Assembly (NCBI GenBank): GCA_034231615.1
Contig: CM067298.1
Location: forward strand, 8,918,140 to 8,982,139
Direction: 5' to 3'
Length of the DNA stretch: 64,000 bases
Origin: Meghimatium bilineatum
Taxonomy: Eukaryota; Mollusca; Gastropoda; Stylommatophora; Philomycidae
The notes under the pieces are model-generated. The model ran no database searches. It was given only the letters and a program-made list of their open reading frames with translations, and was not told the origin of the DNA. Below, one piece after another: positions 11,408-21,803 of this stretch (its first letter is position 1; every line of letters begins with the position of its first letter). Position numbers and translations under genes: made by a program.

Positions 11408-11570
11408 TGCATTACTCGTGTACAAACTGTGGGTTACTCATGTACAAACTGTGGGTTACTCGTGTACAAACTCTGGGTTACTCGTGTACAAACTGTGGGT
11501 TACTCGTATACAAACTGTGGGTTTCTCGTATACAAAATGTGGGTTACTCATGTACAAACTCATGTACAAA
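11408..11570. repeat. 22-bp minisatellite, array 1
   Basis: About seven copies of 'actcgtgtacaaactgtggg' plus 'tt'. A second array of the same unit lies at 11745-11868. Variation is mostly cgtg/cgta/catg. Confidence 0.95.
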
Positions 11571-11700
11571 TTTTTTTATTTTGTCGTTTTCTGTTGTTTG
11601 TCTCTTGAAAAAGGTTCAATTTGAGCCGATACGTTGAGAATTGTCCTGTTTAGTTTTATTGTATGTTTTTTTTCTTAAAAATATATTTTTTATTAATAGG
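11570..11700 (+). mobile_element. Possible Penelope-like tail between 22-bp arrays
   Basis: Contains 'cttgaaaaaggttcaatttg' followed by 'agccgatacgttgag' (11604-11640), which resembles the ribozyme-like motif of other Penelope-like tails here with changed core bases. It splits the 22-bp minisatellite into two arrays, as an insertion would. Weak call. Confidence 0.3.
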
Positions 11701-11744
11701 CTAGGTAAGTGTTTTAGTAACCTTTTTACATCATTTTGCATTAC

Positions 11745-11868
11745 TACAAACTGTGGGTTTCTCGTATACAAACTGTTGGTTTCTCGTATACAAACTGTGG
11801 GTTACTCGTATACAAACTGTGGGTTACTCGTGTACAAAATGTGGGTTACTGGTGTACAAACTGTGAGG
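11745..11868. repeat. 22-bp minisatellite, array 2
   Basis: About five and a half further copies of the 22-bp unit of 11408-11570 ('actcgtatacaaactgtggg' plus 'tt'). Confidence 0.95.
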
Positions 11869-11879
11869 TGTATGAGAAT

Positions 11880-12650
11880 AAATGAACAGGCTAAGAATAG
11901 TTAGGAAATGTTATATCTAGTCTGCGTCGCTGGAAGTTCCATTTCTGATAAGTGCTGTTCGTGCAGGGAGTGATGGTTATTCTATATGCGATCACATCAG
12001 CAGTCATGCACTGTTTGGTAGGTATGTGGTAGATTGATTTGTCCTGTAGGACATGAGATCAGTTAATATGGAGGACACGAATATAGATATAATAATATTA
12101 ATTAAAATGGAGGGCATAATTAGAGCTGTGATTATAGTAGTTAATAAGCAGGCCATCGTTATAACGTCTTCTGTGAGGATTCTCAAACTCTTTTTGGTTA
12201 ACAAGATGTAGTCCGTAGAACATAATTATTTCGTCATGCTTTACAGTTTGGGTGTGATATCTGTGCCTTTCAGATACATCTGATTGATACATTCTGATTG
12301 ATTATAATGGCCTTGCCCCACTGGAGTATCTCACCACCCCCTCCCCCTCCCACAAAGGGGTGTTTCCGCTCACTTTGAGAAACTGAGAACTATACTACCT
12401 AGAAGATTGATATGTGGTCTTATATTTGTTCCGTGTGATTAATGAGGATTATAAGTGATATTTTGAGACAATTAAAATGTAAAATGTCGAATATATGTTA
12501 AACAGAAACGAAAATACGCAGTTTTTAAATAGTTTATCTATACTGAAAATATATTAATAACCCGAGACAATGTGACGGCCATTCAGTTTCCGAAATTATA
12601 TTTTTTTTTAATAAAAAATTAAATTTTAATTATATTTTGTGTGTGTGTGT
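11880..12650. other. No recognisable gene
   Basis: AT-rich unassigned sequence with a C-rich stretch at 12330-12356 and a (GT)n run at 12638-12652 directly before the next dispersed repeat. Confidence 0.5.
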
Positions 12651-12654
12651 GTTA

Positions 12655-12795
12655 GTTCTCAAACTGTCACTGATCTCTCATGTGGCAGAAAAATGGTCAC
12701 ACTAGACGCCCAGGACAATGTAGTACAGAGAACAGAATTACGCTAAGTTTAAGTTATTATTTCCGCAAATGGTCAGACTGACTCCGGCGTTGTAA
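12655..12795 (+). repeat. Dispersed 140-bp repeat family, copy C
   Basis: Begins 'ttctcaaactgtcactgatc' and shares 'atctctcatgtggcag', 'atgtagtacagagaacagaa' and 'aatggtcagactga' with the other copies. It is more diverged than copies A and B and directly follows a (GT)n tract. Confidence 0.65.
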
Positions 12796-13139
12796 CTATT
12801 ATATTCAGCGTTTTTGCCACTTCCAATGAACCGAGGACGCCTGTAGTGATATCGATAGTATGTTTGCAGTACGAGAGAACTGGTTTTCATACTATCCACT
12901 GGGCACCAAATTTAAATCCAAAACAATCTTGCATGTTTGACCTTTTCTCCGATATAAGATGCCCACGACTTACATACTAGTTGTTTCTGATCCCTCCAAG
13001 GTAGTCCCATGATGATTGTATACACTTATAGCAGCGCTTCTGCCACTGAACTAAACAACCATGGTACGTAATTCTCGAAATAGCCCTCATTTTTCTCGTC
13101 TCTTTGTCAGTGAACCTTCTCAATGTCATCGAATCGGTG

Positions 13140-13305
13140 ACTTTTTCAATTATATCTCATGCGAAAATATAAACAAAATATTGCTGAACAAGACTGGGTA
13201 AGTCTGGAGATTATAAACAAAATATTGCTGAATAAGACTGGGTAAGTCTGGAGATTATAAACAAAATATTGCTGAACAAGACTAGGTAACTCTAGAGATT
13301 ATGGG
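13140..13305. repeat. 44-bp repeat, 3 copies
   Basis: Three copies of the unit containing 'aaacaaaatattgctgaaca' and 'agactgggtaagtctgg'. The third copy carries a few changes. Confidence 0.92.
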
Positions 13306-13589
13306 AGCAATGGAATAATGTATTTTGTTAAAAATCCGTTCGTTGTGACAAATCTGTACGCAGGGGCATTGTCATATTAAGCAACCCAAGTGCCTGTGCA
13401 ACACTTCTCAGGACGATGTCTGCCAATAGCTTCGCTTGGATTGCTTGCACAAGTGTCACTGTGTTCCGTATACGTTTGCATTGAGACTGTCATCTAAAGA
13501 CATATTCATGATTCGTGATGAATCTACTAAATATGCCAGTCATGAGTGAGCGTACACGATAGTAGTGTACGATGCATGGAACGAGCGGC

Positions 13590-13860
13590 GAGTGTGCTGA
13601 GTGTGCCGAGTGTGCCGAGTGTGCTAATATAGCTCATATAACAAAATACTCTGGCTGGCGAGGTTGTGCAAAGGACGTGCCGAATGTGCCGGAATGTGCT
13701 ACTATAGCTCATATAACAATATACTCGGTCTGGCGAGGTCGTGCAAAGGTCGTGCCGAATGTGCCCGAATGTGCTAATATAGCTCATATAACAATATACT
13801 CGGTCTGGCGAGGTCGTGCAAAGGTCGTGCCATGTCATGCCATGTTACATAACCGGATAA
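13590..13860. repeat. 75-bp repeat at outer edge of left arm
   Basis: Three copies of a 75-bp unit containing 'agctcatataacaatatact' and 'ggcgaggtcgtgcaaaggtc', spaced exactly 75 bp (13632, 13707, 13782), then degenerate relatives to about 14100. The GC content is higher than in the rest of the arm. Confidence 0.93.
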
Positions 13861-14329
13861 TACACTCGACACGAGTGTGCTTTTTATAGTCCATATAACA
13901 TTATACTCGACCTGGAGAGCTCGTGCAAATGGGTGTCATGTTACGCCATATTACATAACCGGATAATACTTAACTCATATAACAATATACTGGATACGGA
14001 GAGGTCGTGCAAAGGAGGCACCATATGTCGTGATGTTATATAACCGGCTTCAATATAGCTCAAATAACAATAAACGTGTCATACAAAAGTCGGGTAAAGG
14101 TCGTCACCTGGTACTTATCCGCCTAATATATACCTCATATAACAATAATGAGCCGCGAATATGCCGAGTGTGTAATCGAATGGGCCTGTATCCCCGCTCA
14201 TCCAATATGGTGCCAATCGAAACCAGCCGAACCGACCAGCGGCGGAGTGTGGTCAGGAGCTATACCCACTCGCTGTGGACGAATCCGGTCAAATTGTGTA
14301 TTGAATGATGCGAATGTGTGTGCGGTGGA

Positions 14330-15410
14330 TCTGGTATGTGGTAGTGGAATTTTCCTTTTATTTGTTTTGCTGATACAAGGAGCTGGGCCCGTGATAAAGA
14401 AAATTTTCAATGCGACTTTCAGCGAATGAGGTCTGAATAGCCCCATCTCCCCTCCTTGTGTTGGTGGGGCTGCGTTTGGTGAGTATTAACATGTTTTGAC
14501 TTTATTTGTTTAGTGGGTATCTTGTGGTTTTTCCACTGAAATTTATTTATGGCACTATCTTTTTATATAAAACGAACCAATTTTAAACCACATGTGAAAG
14601 AGCATGCAAAGTTCAGATCATAAAACTGCCAGATGCAATATAATTACACTCGCGGAAACTAGCCAGAACAGTGTAATTAACACATGGTCGTGTCTGGGGT
14701 GTTGTGGAGATGGTAATAAAAATAAGGTATGGATGCTGTAAGAGCGGTTAAAGGCACGTGTATGTGAGTGGGTGTATGATAGTGACATTTTTTCCTTAAT
14801 TGTTAGGCTGATACAATGAGCGGGGCTCATGATAAAGAAAATGTCCACTGCACCTTCCAGCGAATGAGATCGGCATAACACTACCTCTCCCACTTGTGTC
14901 TATGGGGTTGAGTTTGATGCGTATTAACATGTTATAACTGAATCTGTTTAGTGGGTATGTTGTGGTTTTTCTACTGAAATTTATTTATGACAGTATCTTT
15001 TATATAAAACGAACCAATTTTAAACCACATGTGATCGTAATTTTAAACCACATTACGATCACGCAAAGTTCAGATCGTAAAACTGCCAAATGCAATATAA
15101 TTACAGTCCTAGGAACTAGCCAGAACAGTGTAATTAACACATGGCCGTGTCTGGGGTGTTGTCGAGATGGTAATAAAATATGATATCGGTGCTGTCAGAG
15201 AGGTTAAAGGAATGTTTATGTAAGGAGGTGATTGGTAGTCGTATTTTTACTTCAGTTGTTATGCTGTTACAATGAGCTGGGCTCATGATAAAGAAAATTT
15301 CCACTGCCACTTCCAGTAAATGAGGTTAGCATAACCCCACCTTCCCCCACTTATGCTGGTGGGGGTGTTTGCTGGGTATTAACATTAACATGACCTTATT
15401 TGTTTAGTGG
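14330..15410. repeat. 440-457-bp direct repeat in left arm
   Basis: Two full and one partial copy of a unit that includes 'aacgaaccaattttaaacca', 'cagaacagtgtaattaacac' (14664 and 15121) and 'gataaagaaa' (14393, 14831, 15287). The copies are clearly diverged from each other, while each is nearly identical to its mirror in the right arm (25230-26200). Confidence 0.88.
15031..15062. repeat. Short perfect hairpin inside arm
   Basis: 'gtgatcgtaat' and its exact reverse complement, separated by 10 bases. The same hairpin is present in mirror position in the right arm (about 25550-25582). Confidence 0.8.
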
Positions 15411-15599
15411 TTATGTTTGGGATTTCTGCTTACATTCAAGTGGTTCTCAAATTGTAAAATTCTGACCATGCAATGTAAAACCCCTGACATATAGACACAA
15501 CAAAACTTGATGGTCTCTGTATGCTCTTCAACTATGTTCTACCATATTATCATTATGGTCCCACTAAATTCTAACAGGGTCTACTTTGGTTCAATATAT

Positions 15600-18310
15600 T
15601 CTTAGTATATTCTCGCTTGAGTCTTAAACTAGGTTCTCATGTGCAGCTTCAATTATGTTCTCTCTGTGTTTTGAGTTATTTTTCTCTACCAAAAGGTTTC
15701 TTATTAACATTTCTTCATCGCAAATGGTGTGTTTATCAGATGTCGAAATTAACAAGTCACACGAAAACACATTTCAGCGATTTCTCACTAACAACATAGT
15801 ACATTTGAGAAGTTTTATTTGTGTAAACTTAACATTTATCGGTGGGTTTTTTTTCACAATTAGATAAGCCACTTATACGGATTTTCGATGTTTTATTAGT
15901 TGTCTAAATTGTCATAAGAAAACACATTTCAGTATTTTTGCAGTAACAAGATGACAAATTTTATCGTGTTTCTATTTGTGTGACTGTACCATGTACCATT
16001 TTTCCACAACTAACCAACCTGCTTTTAGTGATTTTCGTTATGTTTTATCATTTGTCTAAATTATCATACCACACGAAATATACTTCAGTACTTATACACA
16101 AACATTATAACACATTTTTTTTTATTTGTGTGAGTACATCATTTACAATTTTTCACAAGTAACCATCCCACTTTTACTATGTTATCATACTAAAAGAAAC
16201 CATTTTTCAGTACGTTGCCACTAAGAACATTGCAAATTTTGCCATATTTTTATTTGTGGGACTGCGGCATTTATCAATTTTATTGATGTTCGTTATGTTT
16301 TGTCAGTAGTTATCTAAATTAGATACCATACAAACCCATATTTCAGTACTTTTGCACAAACATCACATATTTACCATGTTTTATTTGTGCGCTTTCAACA
16401 GTCATTACTATTTTTGCAATTACACAATCCGAAGTGGGTGATTTTCGTTATGTTTTATGAGATGTCTAAGTTATGATACCATACGAAGCTATTTTTCAGT
16501 ACGTTGCCATAAACAACATAACAACTTTTGATATGCTTTTATCTGTTAAACTTACTCACTTATCACTTTTTCACAACTAGGCAAGTTGGTGGTAGTGCCT
16601 TTCAGTGTGATCAAACAGTATTTATCTCTTTTCTATACTTACAGTTGCGCATTTCACGACATTTAGACACAAAACACGGTTCCAATGAACTTATTTTCAT
16701 ATGGTCAACTGCATGTTTTAGCTGTTTTCAAAATTATTACTCCATACGAAAAAACACTTCTCACTAACCTCATACACCATTTTGACAAACTTCTGTTTAT
16801 GAAACAGCATCGTTGATCACTACTCATAGACAATACCAACACATTTCACACATAGACCCTGTAAATATCCCGTACTGATAGCCCGTGCTGATCCCCCGTG
16901 CTTATACTTCGTTCTGATATCCCGTGCTAATAGCCCGTGCTGATATCCCCTGTCAAAATCCGCTGGTGATATCCGTTGTCAAAATCCGCTGCAAATTTAC
17001 GCTGTCAAGATCCGCTGCTGATATCCCCTGTCAAGATTCGCTTCTATCACCTGTCAAGAGCCGCGGCTGATATCACCTGGTGAGATCCGCTGCTGATATC
17101 AGCTGGCAAAATCCGCTACTGATTACTCTAGTCAAGAACTGATGCTGACATCCCTTGTTGACAATCGACATGTTACATCCCTTTTCACAACTAGGCAAAC
17201 TGCTTATAACATTTTTTGCTATGATCGAAAGCATTGGACGCTGATTTTCTAGACATACAAGATAAATGTTTCTATTTGTATATACCAACGCCTCATATTA
17301 CATATTTCCATATGACAAATTGTCTGTTTAGCCCTTTTAACAGCTAGGCAAGTCGCTTTTACCACATTTACATATGATAAATGGCATGTTTTTCACTTGT
17401 CACAGTTAGGCAAGCCGCTTTTAACGCATTACCATATGACAAACGGTATGTTTTATAAGTTATCACACCATATGAAAACCTATTACAAGGCGTTTACACT
17501 AAAAACACAACGCATTTATCACTTTTCACAGGTAGACAGTCTGATTTTCGTAGTTTTCACAATGAGTAAAGTCACTATTTCACCCGTCTCTAGACTTACA
17601 ATGACAAATTACAGTGGTTTTATGTACCAACATGTTTAATATTACATATATCCAAATGACAGAAGTCATGTTTTATCACTTTCACAACTAAGCACATAAT
17701 TTCTAACACATTTTGCTATAATCAAAGACACTGGATGGGGCCTTTCTAGACTTACAGTGCAAATATCCTTATTTGTATGTACCAACAAGTTTATATTACG
17801 TATTTCCATAGGACTGCCGTCATGTTTTATCACTGTTCACAACTAGGCAAACCGCTTTTAACAATTTTTGGTATTACTAAAAACATTGTGTGGTTGTTCT
17901 CTAGACTTACTCTATAATTTTTCCTATTTTTATGCACCAACCGGCTTCAAATTGCATTTTTCCAAACGACAAAGTTCTTCTTGTTTTATCACTTTTGACA
18001 GCTAGCGAAAACGATTTTAACAATTTTCATAGGACAAACAACATGTTTTATTAGTTTTCTAAATTATCAGTTTATATGAAACCAGATTACAATACGTTTA
18101 CACTAAAAAACATAACGCATTTAAGCACTTTTCACAGGTAGAAAATTACCTTTCGTAGTTTTCGCAATGATCAAAGACATTATTTTGGTCGTTGCTAGAC
18201 TTACAAGGCAAATTACCATACTTTTATGTACCAACAAGGTTCATATTATATATTTCCATATGACAAGCTTCAGGTTTATCGCTTTTCACAATTAGGCAAA
18301 CCGCGTTTCG
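15600..18310. repeat. AT-rich degenerate long-period repeats in left arm
   Basis: Recurring blocks such as 'ttttcacaactaggcaaacc', 'gtctagacttacaatg', 'tatttccatatgac' and 'tgttttatcac' reappear about every 200-250 bp with heavy divergence. No coding sequence is recognisable. A sub-block at 16860-17130 is built from alternating 'gctgatatc' and 'tgtcaagatccgctg' words. Confidence 0.75.
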
Positions 18311-18848
18311 CAAACCCCTAACGATAACCCTGGTGATATCACATTGCATTAGCCAAGGCCGATAGCCCCTATTGATACACATGGAAATGACCTATGACAC
18401 TACACCCTGTTAATAGCTCATCCGGATATCACCATACTAACAAACCATACTAATATAATATTCGTTATTAACACCAACACGACTAAAAAAACCCTGATAC
18501 AGGACTATCTGGCTAGAAACAACTGACACATTATATACAACTAAATACCGATACAATATAAGAGGTGGTGTTGTTGGTTATGGTTTGCATATATTTCCCA
18601 GTTATAGATAAATATATACCAAACTAAACTCGACAATATATAAAAAAAGACAATCACATATTTTAAAAAATACTGACAAATACAGAAAAGACATACAAAG
18701 AAAAATTTAACAACGCAGCTTTTCTCATAATGGTTTATTGAAGCATTTGAACGATATACATAGCGTAGTTAGAAAGGGACATATGTTGGTGTCAGCATTT
18801 ACCATCTATAAGAACAGCTTCAATTGGTTGAGTCTGTTGTTTAAACAC

Positions 18849-19741
18849 TCAACCCAACGGATGGTCATTTATAAAATATAAGTCGAAAGAAGTTCCCACA
18901 ATGTTCTCCAGCTGATATTTGGTATTTGGCCGCGTATTCTGGGCAACATCCATAGGGTCAGCTTCGTTAACTTTCTGAACAAAGAGGTCAAAGTCGTGTC
19001 TATTATTTATCAGCGCTGGGTACTCTAAAACAGCCGAATTGTTTACTGAGCCGTGAAAAAATCTTGGTTCTAATGTCTCTCGATGCCGTAAAATCAAATG
19101 TTTGGAAAAGTTCACTTTGAACCTCTTAGTTTGGTCAGTGAACATGGGTCTTAGAACCTCATTCCAGTCTTGTATATGAGGTATCGTTGGGGGATGAAAA
19201 AACGTGTAAGTAGCGCTGGACTTACGAACTGTGATATGTGTATGTATAGTTGACCAATTATCAATATATATTTGCTGTATGTCTAATGGTAAACCATCTA
19301 AAAAATCGAATTGGGGTGAGCTAGGTGCACGTGGTGTTAGTGCTCTTATGGTGCCGTTATTGTCTGGTAGTAGTGGTTGTGATGATAATGGAGGTACACT
19401 GTTTTCAGAGGTAGCAGACAGCGACAATGGCGATGTAATTTCCAAAACTGCTGCTAACGAAGATCCAGTCATATGTGGGGGTGAAACTGATAAAGTTAGT
19501 GGTGTAACTGGCGCGGATCCACGACCAACACGCCCATTCATTTGTTCTTGGTGTTTCTTTACGTGCCGCTGTAAAGACGCAACATCAGAATAGTCACTCT
19601 TACAAACAGAACAGTTAATCGACGCTTCATGTGCAAATTCTGACAATGTCTGTGCAGTGTATATACGCGTTCAAACTCTTTCCCACAAGTTTCACAGGCG
19701 TAGGCTTTGCTACCTGGGGCGACCTGGTGATGATAAAACAC
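18849..19741 (-). pseudogene. Two-C2H2-finger protein gene, left-arm copy (truncated, frameshifted)
   Basis: Transcribed outward from the palindrome centre. The first frame (19741-19559) has one complete C2H2 finger, 'CETCGKEFERVYTLHRHC', whose second histidine follows four residues later (C-x2-C-x12-H-x4-H). The second finger, 'CSVCKSDYSDVASLQRHVKK', is in the frame shifted by -1 (from about 19646), so the two are separated by a frame break. A serine/proline-rich linker follows, then an acidic and aromatic region ending 'FDLYFINDHPLG' at a stop. There is no good ATG at the 5' end; 'tcatcaccag' before GTCGCC could be a splice acceptor. The organisation resembles, from general memory, the N-terminus of large invertebrate proteins that continue into a B-type DNA polymerase; no polymerase motif is present here. 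The identity is an inference. Confidence 0.6.
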
Positions 19742-20292
19742 AAATATGTCAATAGGACAAACACATATATTTTAGTCGATGTAACAACCAAACCATAATA
19801 AAAGCATCGCTAAATAACAGAATATACGCAATAATACACACTAATTATAACCATACAGAACTAATGCAGTGACAAACGGACATGGTGTTTAGTTCGCCAC
19901 AGACCGACGATGTAAGCAGCATAAAAACTAACATACATCATATAACAAAACAAAGGTATTACATACAACCAACGTACTGATGGAGCTGAAACCATAACGG
20001 CTAATTAGACAACAACAGTGGTTAGCTTTTCGGTTATCTATTATAACTCTAACACACTAGAAAACACGTTGTGTGTTGGTAGTTCAAAGAAAACGACTTA
20101 ATGAGACCGCTAAGGACTGTCGCGGATATTTATTAGCCCTTGGGAACCAAATTACTATTTTCACTAACCCTAATCGCCATGAAATATTCTATGTCTATGT
20201 ACCAGTGAATTTCTTCTTTTTTTTTAAACTAGTCATAAGCGAACTTTTATCACACCAAGCAAAATCAAACACGTCCCCTCCTCTTATTACTA

Positions 20293-20317
20293 GTCACCTT
20301 GTATGTGTTAGTGGCTA
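20293..20317. other. Palindrome centre, 25-bp unpaired spacer
   Basis: The sequence between the two inner arm ends. It is not self-complementary, so if the palindrome extruded it would form the loop. The innermost 35 bp of each arm carry more mismatches than most of the arm. Confidence 0.9.
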
Positions 20318-20869
20318 TAGTGATAAGAGGAGGGGATGTGGTTGATTTTGCTTGGTGTGATAAAAGTTCGCTTATGACTAGTTTTAAAAAAAAGAAAGAA
20401 ATTCACTGGTACATAGACATAGAATATTTCATGGCGATTAGGGTTAGTGAAAATAGTAATTTGGTTCCCAAGGGCTAATAAATATCCGTGACAGTCCTTA
20501 GCGGTCTCATTAAGTCGTTTTCTTTGAACTACCAACACACAACGTGTTTTCTAGTGTGTTAGAGTTATAATAGATAACCGAAAAGCTAACCACTGTTGTT
20601 GTCTAATTAGCCGTTATGGTTTCAGCTCCATCGGTACGTTGGTTGTATGTAATACCTTTGTTTTGTTATATGATGTATGTTAGTTTTTATGCTGCTTACA
20701 TCGTCGGTCTGTGGCGAACTAAACACCATGTCCGTTTGTCACTGCATTAGTTCTGTATGGTTATAATTAGTGTGTATTATTGCGTATATTCTGTTATTTA
20801 ACGATGCTTTTATTATGGTTTGGTTGTTACATCGACTAAAATATATGTGTTTGTCCTATTGACATATTT

Positions 20870-21803
20870 GTGTTTTATCATCACCAGGTCGCCCCAGGTA
20901 GCAAAGCCTACGCCTGTGAAACTTGTGGGAAAGAGTTTGAACGCGTATATACACTGCACAGACATTGTCAGAATTTGCACATGAAGCGTCGATTAACTGT
21001 TCTGTTTGTAAGAGTGACTATTCTGATGTTGCGTCTTTACAGCGGCACGTAAAGAAACACCAAGAACAAATGAATGGGCGTGTTGGTCGTGGATCCGCGC
21101 CAGTTACACCACTAACTTTATCAGTTTCACCCCCACATATGACTGGATCTTCGTTAGCAGCAGTTTTGGAAATTACATCGCCATTGTCGCTGTCTGCTAC
21201 CTCTGAAAACAGTGTACCTCCATTATCATCACAACCACTACTACCAGACAATAACGGCACCATAAGAGCACTAACACCACGGGCACCTAACTCACCCCAA
21301 TTCGATTTTTTAGCTGGTTTACCATTAGACATACAGCAAATATATATTGATAATTGGTCAACTATACATACACATATCACAGTTCGTAAGTCCAGCGCTA
21401 CTTACACGTTTTTCATCCCCCAACGATAACTCATATACAAGACTGGAATGAGGTTCTAAGACCCATGTTCACTGACCAAACTAAGAGGTTCAAAGTGAAC
21501 TTTTCCAAACATTTGATTTTACGGCATCGAGAGACATTAGAACCAAGATTTTTTCACGGCTCAGTAAACAATTCGGCTGTTTTAGAGTACCCAGCGCTGA
21601 TAAATAATAGACACGACTTTGACCTCTTTGTTCAGAAAGTTAACGAAGCTGACCCTATGGATGTTGCCCAGAATACGCGGCCAAATACCAAATATCAGCT
21701 GGAGAACATTGTGGGAACTTCTTTCGACTTATATTTTATAAATGACCATCCGTTGGTTGAGTGTTTAAACAACCGACTCAACCAATTGAAGCTGTTCTTA
21801 TAG
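20870..21803 (+). pseudogene. Two-C2H2-finger protein gene, right-arm copy (more damaged)
   Basis: Mirror of the left-arm gene. It has the same frame break between fingers 1 and 2, so that lesion is common to both copies. In addition a T-run at about 21410 has five Ts where the left arm has six, which breaks the frame again after 'SATYTFF'. Near 21755 it has one G fewer than the left copy, so the end differs ('HPLVECLNN'). Amino-acid changes include S/N and D/A near residue 110 of the long frame. Not functional as read. Confidence 0.6.

Larger units (their letters stand above)
13561..20292. repeat. Giant palindrome, left arm (6.7 kb)
   Basis: The reverse complement of this arm matches 20318-27138 along its whole length. 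The outer end is 'agtagtgtacgatgcatgga' (right arm: 'tccatgcatcatacactact'), the inner end 'ctcttattacta' (right arm: 'tagtgataagag'). Matching features occur in mirror order: 75-bp repeats, 440-457-bp repeats, an AT-rich degenerate array, a GATATC-rich block and the zinc-finger gene. The arms differ by scattered substitutions, small indels and one 75-bp unit. Confidence 0.97.

Noticed and set aside
12785-13070. Two minus-strand stretches resembling tRNA A-box regions ('ttcagtggcagaagcgc' and a relative)
   Set aside because: No B-box at the right distance and no cloverleaf; at most very old SINE heads.
20073-20538. Two mirror frames of 76-90 codons at the palindrome centre
   Set aside because: They start at non-ATG codons, run in opposite directions from mirrored sequence and show no domain. 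They probably lie in the shared upstream region of the zinc-finger gene copies.
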